Counted from the first letter of the stretch, positions 53,302 to 63,130 are shown. The stretch is 64,000 nt of DNA from JADKAV01 sp041393775 (GCA_041393775.1 JAWKJM010000006.1:124001-188000); one strand, 5' to 3'. The notes: a model not told the origin generated them from the letters alone. Numbers and translations: made by a program.

Positions 53302-55218
53302 TCACTGCGTGGTGTCGCCGAGGCGCTGGACGTCCAACTGGTCCGAGGCGGCACTGATCCACCCGATCACCCGATGACCGATGTGCTGGGCGGTCAGGCC
53401 GATCTGTTCGAGCACTTCTGCGCGACTGGCGTGCTGGAGGAACTCCTGCGGGATGCCGATCGACCGGACATCGCTGCGACATCCACTCTCGCGCAGGGTG
53501 CCCGCCACAGCTGAACCCACGCCGCCCACAACACCGTTGTCCTCGATGGTGACGACAAGTCGGTGAGCGCTGCCCAGACCGACCAGAACCTCAGGCACAG
53601 GCTTGACCCAGCGGGGATCCACCACAGTGGCCCCGATCTCCTGTGCAGCGAGCCTGTTCGCCACCTCGATCCCGACGGCGGCCATGGAACCCACCGCGAT
53701 GATCAAAACGTCGTTGTCGCCATGCTCGGCCAGGATGTCCACGCCTGCCTGGGAGCGCACGGCCGGGATGTCGTCGGGTACCGCACCTTTCGGGAAACGC
53801 ACAACCGTGGGCGCGTCGTCCACCGTCACCGCCTCCCGCAAGCACTCGCGCAGACGAAAGCCGTCGCGTGGCGCGGCCAGTCGCAGGCCGGGCACGACTT
53901 GCAGGATCGACATGTCCCACATGCCGTTGTGACTGGCCCCGTCGTCCCCGGTCACGCCGGCCCTGTCCAAGACGATCGTCACTCCCGCCTTGTGCAGGGC
54001 GGCATCCATCAGCACCTGGTCGAAAGCGCGATTGAGGAAAGTGGCGTAGATCGCGACGACGGGATGGAGTCCGCCCATCGCCATTCCGACAGCCGAGGTG
54101 ACGGCGTGCTGCTCGGCGATGCCGACGTCGAAGACCCGCTGCGGGTACTTGCGTTTCATCTGCGTGAGACCCGTGGGCCCGAGCATGGCAGCGGTCACCG
54201 CGACCACATCGGGACGACTGTCCGCCACAGCACAGATCTCGTCCGAGAACACCGACGTCCAAGACGGCCTCGATCGGGTCGTCGGGCGCCCGGTCACCGG
54301 ATCGATCACGCCAACTCCGTGGAACCGGTCGGCTTCATCCTGCTCGGCGGGCGGGTAGCCACGGCCCTTCTGCGTCAACACGTGCACGAGGACGGGACCC
54401 GGGTACCCCTTGGCCCGTCGCAGGACCTGCTCGACGGCATCCCGGTCGTGCCCGGGCACCGGTCCCAGATACTTCAGCCCGAGGTCCTCGAACATCCCCT
54501 GTGGCGCCACGACATCCTTGACACCCTTCTTGAGTCCATGCAGGGTCTCGAAGGCGGGCCGTCCGACGACCGGAGTGCGGTCCAGGACGCGCCGGCCCCA
54601 TTCCAGGAAGCGCTCGTATCCACGGGTGGTACGCAGCGTCGCAAGGTGATTGGCCAGCCCGCCCACCGTCGGGTCGTAACTGCGCTGGTTGTCGTTCACG
54701 ACGATCACCATGCGGCGATCGGAACCCGCGATGTTGTTCAGGGCCTCCCAGGCCATACCACCGGTCAGTGCGCCGTCACCGATGACCGCTACGACGTGTT
54801 GTCTGTCCAGCAGCCCGCGGGCCTGCCACGCCTTGGCCAGACCATCGGCGTAGGACAGCACTGTGCTGGCATGCGAGTTCTCGATCCAGTCGTGCTCGCT
54901 CTCGGCGCGGCTGGGATACCCGGACAAGCCGCCGCGCTGTCGCAACGTGTCGAAGGCCGCTCGCCGGCCGGTCACGAGTTTGTGGACGTATGCCTGGTGC
55001 CCGGTATCCCAGAGCACCGCATCGCGCGGGGAGTCGAAGACCCGGTGCAGCGCCAGCGTGAGTTCCACCACCCCGAGGTTGGGCCCCAGATGACCACCCG
55101 TCCGCGACACCTTGGTGACCAGGAACTCTCGGATCTCGCGGGCCAGTTGCTCGAGTTGGGCCTCGTCGAGCCCGCGAAGGTCGGCGGGCGCGTTGATCTT
55201 GTCGAGCACGGACACCAC
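53302..55218 (-). CDS. dxs: 1-deoxy-D-xylulose-5-phosphate synthase
   Basis: 638 residues. Condenses pyruvate and glyceraldehyde 3-phosphate, the first step of the MEP isoprenoid route, with thiamine diphosphate. SRTGGHLGPNLGVVELTLAL with the catalytic His near 48, WDTGHQAYVHKLVTGR near 72, VIGDGALTGGMAWEALNNIA (GDG...NN thiamine motif) near 146-165, RVFDVGIAEQHAVTSAVGMA with the catalytic Glu near 362, and VVRFPKGAVP, IEDNGVVGGVGSAVAGTLRE toward the end. Full length and intact. ATG 55218 gives the standard MxxLxxIxxPxDLRxL start. Ends 84 bases after the next upstream boundary on that strand, with family C copy 4 downstream. Confidence 0.96.
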   Translation of the reverse strand: MVSVLDKINAPADLRGLDEAQLEQLAREIREFLVTKVSRTGGHLGPNLGVVELTLALHRVFDSPRDAVLWDTGHQAYVHKLVTGRRAAFDTLRQRGGLSGYPSRAESEHDWIENSHASTVLSYADGLAKAWQARGLLDRQHVVAVIGDGALTGGMAWEALNNIAGSDRRMVIVVNDNQRSYDPTVGGLANHLATLRTTRGYERFLEWGRRVLDRTPVVGRPAFETLHGLKKGVKDVVAPQGMFEDLGLKYLGPVPGHDRDAVEQVLRRAKGYPGPVLVHVLTQKGRGYPPAEQDEADRFHGVGVIDPVTGRPTTRSRPSWTSVFSDEICAVADSRPDVVAVTAAMLGPTGLTQMKRKYPQRVFDVGIAEQHAVTSAVGMAMGGLHPVVAIYATFLNRAFDQVLMDAALHKAGVTIVLDRAGVTGDDGASHNGMWDMSILQVVPGLRLAAPRDGFRLRECLREAVTVDDAPTVVRFPKGAVPDDIPAVRSQAGVDILAEHGDNDVLIIAVGSMAAVGIEVANRLAAQEIGATVVDPRWVKPVPEVLVGLGSAHRLVVTIEDNGVVGGVGSAVAGTLRESGCRSDVRSIGIPQEFLQHASRAEVLEQIGLTAQHIGHRVIGWISAASDQLDVQRLGDTTQ

Positions 55219-55368
55219 TCAAGTGTAAGGCGCCGACGCCATCGCGCCGCGTGAAGCCGCGTCGGCGCCCGTCAGTTCGTTGGACAAGCGCTGCCGCGAC
55301 CCGAGTTGCCACGCAGGCAGGCCTCAGCGCTTTGCGCGGTTGGACGATGTCCACCGCGTGAGTCCGCC

Positions 55369-55650
55369 GCGTTCAGGCCGGGAAATGTCGGGCGGAAATC
55401 GCTCGCGTTAGAGAACGTGCACGAGGTTAGAGAAGCCACACGTGCGTTCACTAACCTCGTGCACGATCTCTAACCTCGCGACCATTCTCTAACCTCGCGG
55501 CCAACTCCTGCCGCTACCGAGTACACCAGCCACTTTTCGGACGAGAGAACGTGCACGAGGTTAGAGAAGCCACACGTGCATTCTCTAACCTCGTGCACAA
55601 TCTCTAACCTCGCGGCCCACTCCTGCCGCTACCGAGTACACGACCCGTTC
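55369..55650 (+). mobile_element. Family B element, copy 4 (double core)
   Basis: Two complete cores (55409-55500 and 55553-55615) joined by ACACCAGCCACTTTTCGGAC, each with GTGCACGAGGTTAGAGAAGC and inverted CTCTAACCTCGTGCAC. The left end (TAGTGGTCCATGG) is lost; it begins at GCGTTCAGGCC. The same double-core arrangement occurs in copy 3, with the same joint. It separates dxs from the acnA-linked gene. Confidence 0.75.
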
Positions 55651-55783
55651 TCACCCTCGGACCCCGCGGCAAGGTCACCCCGGCCCGGCGGCCCCGTCAG
55701 GGGTGCCCACCTCCGCGGAGTGACCCTCGGCGCCCGCACGAACCAGTCGATCGCGAACGGACGCCCAACGGCCCGTTGTCGCC

Positions 55784-56146
55784 CTAGAGTCGTGCCTTCC
55801 AGGAATGACCCCGCAGGGCCTGTCCCACGAGCACCACCTCGCGGTGGGTGCGGCCGAAATTCGCAGCCAACGACTCCAGTGCGACCAGGCCCGCGTCGAT
55901 CTCAGCCTGGTCGAGGTGGTCGCGCAACTCCGAACGCAGGTTCCGGTAGACGTCCCGGGTCCCTGACAACGTGGCCTCACTGTGTCGTTCGGCAGCCATC
56001 GCAAGGATCAACGGGTGCTTGCGCAACGGTGACGTGCGGTACTCAGGGGGCAACCGGTCCAGCAGCCAGCCAACGGCGTGCTCCGCGAATCCCTCTCCCG
56101 CTGGGGGCAGTTCCGCGGGCCAGCCAGGGGGCCTGGCAGACGTCAC
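55784..56146 (-). CDS. Conserved actinobacterial hypothetical protein next to aconitase
   Basis: 120 residues from GTG 56146, overlapping the acnA stop (GTGA), so translation is coupled. GWPAELPPAGEGFAEHAVGW, LLDRLPPEYRTSPLRKHPLI, LAMAAERHSEATLSGTRDVY, then two more helices ending EVVLVGQALRGHSW. I recognise the pattern as a small all-helical protein conserved in Actinomycetota with no assigned function. The coupling to acnA is the only hint of a role. No signal or membrane helix. Confidence 0.75.
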   Translation of the reverse strand: MTSARPPGWPAELPPAGEGFAEHAVGWLLDRLPPEYRTSPLRKHPLILAMAAERHSEATLSGTRDVYRNLRSELRDHLDQAEIDAGLVALESLAANFGRTHREVVLVGQALRGHSWKARL

Positions 56147-58800
56147 GAATCCATCAGGGAACGCAGGACGTACTGCAGGATCCCACCATTGCGGTAGTAG
56201 TCGGCTTCACCCGGGGTGTCGATCCGCACCGGTGCGTCGAACTGCACGATCCCGGTCTCCGAGGTCGCAGTCACCTTGACCGTTTCGGGAATCCTGCCTT
56301 CGTTGAGGACCGTGATCCCCTCGACCGCGAACGTCTCGGTGCCGGTCAGGCCGAGGCTGTCGGCGTTCTGGCCCTCCGGGAACTGCAGTGGCAGGACGCC
56401 CATGCCGATGAGGTTCGAGCGATGGATGCGCTCGAACGACTCCGCTATCACGACCTTCACGCCGAGCAAGGAGGTGCCCTTCGCCGCCCAATCCCGAGAC
56501 GACCCGGAACCGTATTCCTTCCCGGCCAGGATCACCAGCGGTATGCCCTGCGCGGCATAGTTCTGGGCAGCGTCGTAAATGGTGGTCTGCGGCGCCTCGT
56601 CGGCGGTGAAGTCCACGGTGAACCCGCCTTCGACCCCAGGCACCAACTGGTTGCGCAGACGGATGTTCGCGAAGGTGCCGCGGATCATCACCTCGTGGTT
56701 GCCACGACGCGACCCGTAGGAGTTGAAGTCCTTGAGCCCGACACCGTGATCCGCCAAGTAGCGCCCAGCCGGTGAGTCGGCCTTGATGGCACCTGCGGGA
56801 GAGATGTGGTCGGTCGTCACCGAGTCTCCGAGCTTGGCCAAGACGCGGGCCGCGTGAACATCCTGCACGTCCGGCGGTACCGCCTGCATCGACTCGAAGT
56901 ACGGCGGCTTGCGCACATACGTGGACTCGGGATCCCAGGCGAACTGCGAGCCGGAGGGCGTGGGCAGGTTCTGCCAGGTCTGGTCGCCGACGAAGACGTC
57001 GGCGTACCGGCGGGCGAACATGTCCTCGTCGATGGCCTGCGCGATCACCTCCGACACCTCGGCGTCGGTCGGCCAGATGTCTCGCAGGTAGACCGGTTCG
57101 CCGTCGGTTCCGGTCCCCAGCGGTTCATTGACGATGTCGACGTCCATACGTCCGAGCAGCGAGTACGCCACCACCAGCGGCGGCGACGCCAGGTAGTTCA
57201 TCTTCACATCCGGGTTGATCCGGCCCTCGAAATTGCGGTTGCCGGACAGGACCGCGGCCGCGGCGATGTCGTTGGACTGGATCGCGGCGCTGAGTTCGGT
57301 GGGCAGTGGCCCGGAGTTGCCGATGCAAGTGGTGCAGCCGTACCCGACCACGTCGAAGCCGAGCTTGTCGAGGTACGGCATCAAACCTGCTTTGTCGTAG
57401 TAATCGGTGACCACCTGCGAGCCCGGTGCGAGGGTCGTCTTCACCCACGGCTTTCGGGTCAGCCCCTTCTCGACGGCCTTCTTGGCCAGCAACGCTGCCG
57501 CCATCATCACCGACGGGTTCGAGGTGTTGGTGCACGACGTGATCGCGGCGATGACCACGGCGCCGTGCCCGATGGTCACCTGCTGACCCTCCAGCGTGAG
57601 GCTCGCCGTGGTGTCCGGGGCATCGGTGTATGCGGGAAGAGCGGTCGCGAACGCCGACGCAGCCTCTGACAGCACGATCCTGTCCTGCGGGCGCTTGGGG
57701 CCGGCCAGACTGGGTTCCACGTCGGCCAGGTCGAGTTCGAGGTACTCGGAGTAACTGGGCTCGTGATCTGCGTCATGCCACATGCCCTGCGCCTGCGCGT
57801 AGGCCTTCACCGTCGCGATCTGCTGCTCGCTTCGCCCTGTCATCCGCAGGTACCTCAAGGTCTCGTCATCGATCGGGAAGATTGCGACGGTGGAGCCGTA
57901 TTCCGGGCTCATATTGCCGATGGTGGCGCGATTGGCCAGCGGGACGGCAGCGACACCTTCGCCGTAGAACTCCACGAACTTTCCAACCACGCCGTGCTTG
58001 CGGAGCATCTCCGTGATCGTGAGGACCAAGTCCGTTGCGGTGGCGCCTGCGGGCAGCTCACCGGAGAGCTTGAAGCCGACCACTCGCGGGATCAGCATGC
58101 TCACCGGCTGGCCCAGCATGGCTGCCTCCGCCTCGATGCCGCCGACTCCCCAGCCGAGCACGCCAAGACCGTTGACCATCGTCGTGTGCGAGTCGGTGCC
58201 GACGCAGGTGTCGGGGTAGGCCTGGCCGTTGCGCACCATCACGACGCGGGCCAGGTGTTCGATGTTCACCTGGTGGACGATGCCGGTGCCGGGCGGCACG
58301 ACCCGGAACTCGTCGAATGCGGTCTGGCCCCACCGCAGGAACTGGTACCGCTCGAAGTTGCGCTCGTACTCCAGTGCCACGTTCAGGCTCAACGCCTGCG
58401 CACTGCCGAAGTAGTCGGCGATCACGCTGTGATCGATGACCAACTCGGCGGGCGCCAACGGGTTGATCCGGTCCGGATCCCCGCCCATGGCCGTGAACGC
58501 CTCCCGCATCGTCGCCAGGTCCACGACGCATGGGACCCCGGTGAAGTCCTGCATGATGACTCGTGCGGGGGTGAATTGAATCTCCTGGCTCGGGGCCGCC
58601 GAAGGGTCCCAGGCGGCGAGGGCGCGAATCTGATCGGCGGTGACGTTGGCGCCGTCCTCGGTGCGCAGGAGGTTCTCCAACAGCACGCGGTGGGTGAACG
58701 GCAGGTTAAGCTCGCCGAGTGCATCGAGACGGAAGATCTCGAACGACTCCTCCCCCACCTGCAACTGCGACTTCGCACCGAAACTGTCGAGGCTGGCCAC
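56143..58800 (-). CDS. acnA: Aconitate hydratase A
   Basis: 885 residues. Isomerises citrate and isocitrate in the TCA cycle. GTG 58800 was chosen because GGAG lies about 7 bases upstream and the family N-terminus (ASLDSFGAKSQLQVGEESFE) begins there. The ATG at 58854 is too far upstream. 4Fe-4S ligands: AAITSCTNTSNPSVMMAAAL (first Cys near 425) and VGYGCTTCIGNSGPLPTELS (CxxC near 490). Substrate residues: PARVIMQDFTGVPCVVDLAT near 85, DLVIDHS-type segment AELVIDHSVIADYFG near 120, and KEYGSGSSRDWAAKGTSLLG with the catalytic Ser near 770. As in other AcnA, an iron-responsive moonlighting role is possible. Full length. Confidence 0.96.
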   Translation of the reverse strand: MASLDSFGAKSQLQVGEESFEIFRLDALGELNLPFTHRVLLENLLRTEDGANVTADQIRALAAWDPSAAPSQEIQFTPARVIMQDFTGVPCVVDLATMREAFTAMGGDPDRINPLAPAELVIDHSVIADYFGSAQALSLNVALEYERNFERYQFLRWGQTAFDEFRVVPPGTGIVHQVNIEHLARVVMVRNGQAYPDTCVGTDSHTTMVNGLGVLGWGVGGIEAEAAMLGQPVSMLIPRVVGFKLSGELPAGATATDLVLTITEMLRKHGVVGKFVEFYGEGVAAVPLANRATIGNMSPEYGSTVAIFPIDDETLRYLRMTGRSEQQIATVKAYAQAQGMWHDADHEPSYSEYLELDLADVEPSLAGPKRPQDRIVLSEAASAFATALPAYTDAPDTTASLTLEGQQVTIGHGAVVIAAITSCTNTSNPSVMMAAALLAKKAVEKGLTRKPWVKTTLAPGSQVVTDYYDKAGLMPYLDKLGFDVVGYGCTTCIGNSGPLPTELSAAIQSNDIAAAAVLSGNRNFEGRINPDVKMNYLASPPLVVAYSLLGRMDVDIVNEPLGTGTDGEPVYLRDIWPTDAEVSEVIAQAIDEDMFARRYADVFVGDQTWQNLPTPSGSQFAWDPESTYVRKPPYFESMQAVPPDVQDVHAARVLAKLGDSVTTDHISPAGAIKADSPAGRYLADHGVGLKDFNSYGSRRGNHEVMIRGTFANIRLRNQLVPGVEGGFTVDFTADEAPQTTIYDAAQNYAAQGIPLVILAGKEYGSGSSRDWAAKGTSLLGVKVVIAESFERIHRSNLIGMGVLPLQFPEGQNADSLGLTGTETFAVEGITVLNEGRIPETVKVTATSETGIVQFDAPVRIDTPGEADYYRNGGILQYVLRSLMDS

Positions 58801-58926
58801 GCAAATCTCCCATCGCTCATCCGATAGGCAACAGCCTAGTTGTTCGTCGACCATCGGCTCGACCGGCAGCGAGGGACACAGTACGCCGGTCCTCGTCAGG
58901 CGTGAGTTGCCCAGTCAGCACGAGGC

Positions 58927-59583
58927 TCAGAGGTACTCCTTGACCACCGCCCGGCAGGGCGTTCCCTCGACACCGCTGATCTTCAACGGAAACGCCTCCA
59001 GCCACAGACGACCGGAACCGAGGGCGGCAAGATTGACCAGGCCTTCGAGCAGCAGGACCCCTGACCGGCACAGGATCACGTTCACCTCGTAGTTGTTCGT
59101 TGTGCGTGACTCGACGCCGACGGAATCGATGGCCACCATGCGCACGCCCGACTCCTCGGCCAGCCAGCGTGCCGCCTGCACGGACAGTCCCGGACGACGC
59201 GCGGGATCCAGGCTCCCCGTCCGGATCACCTCCTCCATGTGTCCCGTGCGCAGGAGCAGGATGCGACCGTCCAAGTCTCGTCCGCACAGAGCATCGCGCA
59301 GATCGTCGAGTTCCACGTCGATGCCGCGTTCAGCGATGTCCACCAGCACCGCATCGCCTTCGAACCATGACAGGTCGTAGGTTTCGATCGTGGCTCCGCC
59401 CCGGATGAAGTAGCGCGGACCCTGCACGTGAGTCCCGGCCTGAGTCGGCGTCGAGAGGTGGTACACGTATTCCGGGTTGTCACCGCCGACGAAATTGAAC
59501 GGCCCGGTGACCTCTACCGGGGCATCCCCGGGGAACGTGAATTCGTCCATCCACATCGATACATCGATCAATCGGTAGTCCAT
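58927..59583 (-). CDS. Cyclase-family (kynurenine formamidase fold) protein with altered metal ligands
   Basis: 218 residues. ATG 59583. The fold is that of PF04199 cyclases: YRLIDVSMWMDEFTFPGDAP, YVYHLSTPTQAGTHVQGPRY, VLVDIAERGIDVELDDLRDA, GRILLLRTGHMEEV, LSVQAARWLAEESGVRMVAI and DSVGVESR. The family zinc motif HxGTHxDxPxH reads QAGTHVQGPRY here: only the central His is kept, while the first His, the Asp and the last His are Gln, Gln and Tyr/Arg. So a standard zinc amidohydrolase activity is doubtful. The DSVGVE segment near 150 is normal. Same strand as acnA but 126 bases away. Substrate unknown. Confidence 0.8.
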   Translation of the reverse strand: MDYRLIDVSMWMDEFTFPGDAPVEVTGPFNFVGGDNPEYVYHLSTPTQAGTHVQGPRYFIRGGATIETYDLSWFEGDAVLVDIAERGIDVELDDLRDALCGRDLDGRILLLRTGHMEEVIRTGSLDPARRPGLSVQAARWLAEESGVRMVAIDSVGVESRTTNNYEVNVILCRSGVLLLEGLVNLAALGSGRLWLEAFPLKISGVEGTPCRAVVKEYL

Positions 59584-59681
59584 GGCAGAAGTCTGTCGGC
59601 GAATCACCGGTCGGCCGGTGTTTCAGGCCGAATGCCCTATCGTGCCCCGGCCATCGCTGAACCCGTCAAACCCAGACCCGC

Positions 59682-59730
59682 CTCTCCATCTGCTGGCCGC
59701 CGGCCGGGCTTTCGGCCAGCAGATGGAGAG
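59682..59730. repeat. Family D: long perfect hairpin
   Basis: CTCTCCATCTGCTGGCCG (59682-59699) pairs with CGGCCAGCAGATGGAGAG (59713-59730): 18 base pairs, 13-base loop. A further CTCCATCTGCAGGCC at about 59766 and GGATGGAGGG at about 59816 repeat the arms, so the layout resembles the four-half-site families B and C. It lies between the methyltransferase and cyclase genes (both minus strand). No gene in 59584-59983. Confidence 0.7.
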
Positions 59731-59983
59731 TTTCCGCCGGACTTTTGCGACAAATCACCCACAATCCCTCCATCTGCAGGCCAACCGACGATCTGCACTT
59801 CCGGCATGCGCCACAGGATGGAGGGCGTCGGTCCGTCTCCTCGCGGTTCCGGCAGTCCGGGCAGCGGAACGACGCAGGTTTCGAGAGCGCGGTTCGCACC
59901 CTGACCCGCCGCGGTCCCGATGCGCATGACCCGACCAGGCTGGTGGTCGATTCGTCGAGTCCCGGATCGCCCGTGCCGCAACC

Positions 59984-61147
59984 TCAGTGGCGGCGCAGTC
60001 TCACCACTGTCTCAACGTGGGCCGTCCCCGGGAACACGTCGAACCCCTCGATGTGGTCGGGCACGTAGCCGGTAGCGGCGAAGAACTTGAGATCGCGCGC
60101 CAGAGTGCTTGGTTCGCACGAGACGTATATGACGGTGCGAGCCCGCGTGGCCGCGATCCCGGCCACGACCTCCCTGCCCGCGCCGGCCCGTGGCGGGTCG
60201 AGCACGACCACGTCGGCCGGCCGGGGTCTGCGTGCCCACTTGCGCACGTCCCGGGCCAGGACGTCGACGCGTGGATCCTGCCCGCCGTTACGCCGTGCGA
60301 ACCCCGCCGCCGTGCGGTTCCCCTCCACAATCGTCACTGCAGCGGGGCTGCACCTGTCCAGCAGGAGCAGACCGAACAGTCCGACCCCGGCGAACAAGTC
60401 CAGGATCCGGTCCCCGGTACCGGCGCCGGACAGTTCGACGACCTGTGAAACCAATACTTCGGCGGCGTCCCGGTGGGACTGCCAGAACCCGTCGACGGCA
60501 CACCGGAACTCCCGGCCGAGCACCAGATGGCTGTGCTCAGCAGGACCGGTCGCCACCACGTCGTCTCCAGTGCGCACGAGCACCGCGCGCCCGGCATCGC
60601 TGACGCTGGTGTGGATCGTGGCACCCGGTGGCCACGAGTCACCGAGCAGACCCGGCAGGTCCAGTCGCGGGTCGGCCTGACGACAGTCTGCAACGCCCAC
60701 CACATCCCGCGAACGCACCCGGTGGAACCCCGCTGTCCCCCTGTCATCCACGTGCAGCGTGACCCGCGTCCGCCAACCGGTCTCGCGACCGAGGGACCGC
60801 ACGGCGATCTTCTGTTCTATCCCCCCGAGCCGGGCAAGCGTCTCGGCCAGTACGTCCGCCTTGAGCTCGACCTGAACCGCTGGATCCACGTGCAACCAGG
60901 AGCACCCTCCACACAGACCCGGCCCGAACCACGGGCACGGGCTTGGCACCCGGCCAGGGCTAGGATCACCGAGCACTTCGAGGCCGTCGGCCCGCCAGAA
61001 CCGGCTCTTCTGGTCGCCGTCGACGAGCGCGGCGCGGACCCGTTCCCCGGGCAGGCTGTACCCGACGAACACCACCCTGCCGTCGACCCGGCCCACGCAG
61101 GAACCCCCGTGGGCGGGTTTGTCGACATCCACGACCAGGTCGGTCAT
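59984..61147 (-). CDS. TrmA/RlmD-type class I SAM-dependent RNA methyltransferase
   Basis: 387 residues. N-terminal TRAM-like beta-barrel (VDKPAHGGSCVGRVDGRVVF, SLPGERVRAALV), then a Cys cluster for an Fe-S centre (CPWFGPGLCGGCSWLHV). The methyltransferase fold follows: DRILDLFAGVGLFGLLLLDR (SAM motif), VVLDPPRAGAGREVV (motif DPPRxG), and the nucleophile motif VIYVSCEPSTLARDLKF with the catalytic Cys, then DVFPGTAHVETVVRLRR (PxTxHVE). This makes m5U in tRNA or rRNA in the family. The target base is not resolved. Starts 3 bases after the permease stop, so both form one operon. Confidence 0.92.
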   Translation of the reverse strand: MTDLVVDVDKPAHGGSCVGRVDGRVVFVGYSLPGERVRAALVDGDQKSRFWRADGLEVLGDPSPGRVPSPCPWFGPGLCGGCSWLHVDPAVQVELKADVLAETLARLGGIEQKIAVRSLGRETGWRTRVTLHVDDRGTAGFHRVRSRDVVGVADCRQADPRLDLPGLLGDSWPPGATIHTSVSDAGRAVLVRTGDDVVATGPAEHSHLVLGREFRCAVDGFWQSHRDAAEVLVSQVVELSGAGTGDRILDLFAGVGLFGLLLLDRCSPAAVTIVEGNRTAAGFARRNGGQDPRVDVLARDVRKWARRPRPADVVVLDPPRAGAGREVVAGIAATRARTVIYVSCEPSTLARDLKFFAATGYVPDHIEGFDVFPGTAHVETVVRLRRH

Positions 61148-61150
61148 GAC

Positions 61151-63130
61151 CTAGTCCGGGGTTTGAGCCGGTATGCCCCGTTGCAGCGCGCCGGGAGCTT
61201 CCGCTTCCACCTTGTCGGCCACCCGGTCGCTGGACTCCAGCTGCCACGGAACGCTGACCACCATGACCCCGGGGGTGAACAGCAAGCGGCTCTTGAGACG
61301 CAGAGCACTCTGATTGTGCAGCAAGTGCTCCCACCAGTGCCCGACGACGTACTCGGGCACGTAGACGGTCACCAGATCCCGGGGGCTCTCCCGCCGGAAA
61401 TTGCGCACGTAATCCACGATCGGCTTCGTGATCTCCCGGTAGGGGCTCTCCAGCACCTTCAGGGTCACCGGGATCTGCCGGCGTTCCCACTCCTCGATGA
61501 CGGCCTCGGAGTCGCCGGCCGAGACCTCCACCATGAGGGCCTCCAACGTCGACGGCCTGGTGGCACGGGCGTAGGACAGGGCCCGCAGGGTCGGCTTGTG
61601 GATCTTGGCCACCAGGACCACCGCGTGCACCCGAGCGGGCAGCAGGAAGCGTTCGTCGTCCTCCGGGGTGAGTTCGATGGACACCTTGTCGTAGTGCCTC
61701 TGGATCGACTTCATGACCATGAAGAGGGCGGGGATCGCGATGCACACGATCCAGGCGCCCCGGGTGAACTTCGTGGCCAGCACGATGGTCAGGACCGTGC
61801 CCGTCATGACGAAGCCGATCCCGTTCACGACCCGCCGCTGGATGTACGACCGGCGCACGACGGGATCGCGTTCCACACCGAGCAGTCGTGTCCAGTGCCG
61901 GATCATCCCCAACTGGCTCAGGGTGAAGCTGATGAAGACGCCCACGATGTACAACTGGATCAGCGCCGTCACGCTGGCCTTGAAGATGATGACCAGCACC
62001 ATCGCCATGAAGGCCAGAGTGAGGATCCCGTTGCTGAACGCGAGGCGGTCACCCCGGTTGTGCAATTGACGCGGCAGGTAGTTGTCCTGGGCCAGGATCG
62101 ACCCGAGCACCGGGAAACCGTTGAAGGCCGTGTTGGCCGCCAGCACCAGAATCAACGCCGTGACGGTGGAGACGTAGATGAACATCGCCGGGAAGTTGCT
62201 GAACACGGCCTGCGCGATCTGTGCGATCACCGTCTTCTGATCCTCGCCGGGCGGCAGCCCGATCAGGTCCGAGTCGAACTCGGTGACCTTCACCTTGGTG
62301 ATCAGAGCCAGGACAGTCACCGACATGAACATCGTGATGCTCAACGCACCCAGCATGACCAAGGTGCTGGCCGCATTCGCGCTCTTCGGCTTGCGGAACG
62401 CCGGCACCCCGTTGGAGATCGCCTCGACGCCGGTGAGCGCCGTGCAACCCGAGGAGAACGCGCGCGCGAGCAGGAAGACCAGCGCCAACCCCGTGAAGGT
62501 CGCCTCCGGCTTGATCTCCCAGTTCGCGGACTGGGCGAGCAACTCATCGCCGGCGGCCAGTCGGATCACCGCCGTGATGATCATGGCGAAGATGCCGAAG
62601 ATGAACGCGTAGGTGGGGATCGCGAACAGCGTTCCCGACTCCCTGACCCCGCGCAGGTTCAGCAACGTGATGAGCACGATCAGGCCGACGGTCAGCGACA
62701 CGAGGTGCTGACCGAACCAAGGTATGGCCGAGGCGATATTGGCCGACGCCGCCGACGTGGACACCGCCACGGTCAGCACGTAGTCGACGAGCAGCGCGCT
62801 GGCCACCGTCAGGCCGGCGTTGGGCCCCAGGTTCTTGGTCGCCACTTCATAGTCGCCACCGCCGCTGGGATACGCATGGACGTTCTGCCGGTAGGAGGCC
62901 ACCACGACCAGCAGGACCGCGACCACCGCGAGCGCGACATACGGCGAGTAGTGGAACAACGCCAGTCCGCCCAACGACAGCACGAGCAGGATCTCCTGTG
63001 TGGCGTACGAGACCGAGGACAGGGCGTCGGAGGCGAACACCGGCAGCGCGATGCGCTTGGGCAGCAGCGTGGAATGCAGCCGATCGCTGCGCTGGGCCCT
63101 GCCCAGCAGAAGCTCCTTGGGTGTGAGCAC
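61151..63130 (-). CDS. APC-superfamily permease with C-terminal soluble domain
   Basis: 659 residues from GTG 63130. Amino acid/polyamine or cation permease fold: KRIALPVFASDALSSVSYAT QEILLVLSLG at the start (the GxxSSVxYA helix break), YPSGGGDYEVATKNLGPNAG, and about 12 membrane helices to residue 455, including FSSGCTALTGVEAISNGVPA and FNGFPVLGSILAQDNYLPRQ. The last 180 residues are soluble (VHAVVLVAKIHKPTLRALSY, universal-stress-like VVSVPWQLE). This long form is constant in Actinomycetota next to trkA genes, and divergent trkA-type genes here suggest a link to potassium uptake, though that is inference. Operon with the methyltransferase. Confidence 0.9.
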   Translation of the reverse strand: MLTPKELLLGRAQRSDRLHSTLLPKRIALPVFASDALSSVSYATQEILLVLSLGGLALFHYSPYVALAVVAVLLVVVASYRQNVHAYPSGGGDYEVATKNLGPNAGLTVASALLVDYVLTVAVSTSAASANIASAIPWFGQHLVSLTVGLIVLITLLNLRGVRESGTLFAIPTYAFIFGIFAMIITAVIRLAAGDELLAQSANWEIKPEATFTGLALVFLLARAFSSGCTALTGVEAISNGVPAFRKPKSANAASTLVMLGALSITMFMSVTVLALITKVKVTEFDSDLIGLPPGEDQKTVIAQIAQAVFSNFPAMFIYVSTVTALILVLAANTAFNGFPVLGSILAQDNYLPRQLHNRGDRLAFSNGILTLAFMAMVLVIIFKASVTALIQLYIVGVFISFTLSQLGMIRHWTRLLGVERDPVVRRSYIQRRVVNGIGFVMTGTVLTIVLATKFTRGAWIVCIAIPALFMVMKSIQRHYDKVSIELTPEDDERFLLPARVHAVVLVAKIHKPTLRALSYARATRPSTLEALMVEVSAGDSEAVIEEWERRQIPVTLKVLESPYREITKPIVDYVRNFRRESPRDLVTVYVPEYVVGHWWEHLLHNQSALRLKSRLLFTPGVMVVSVPWQLESSDRVADKVEAEAPGALQRGIPAQTPD

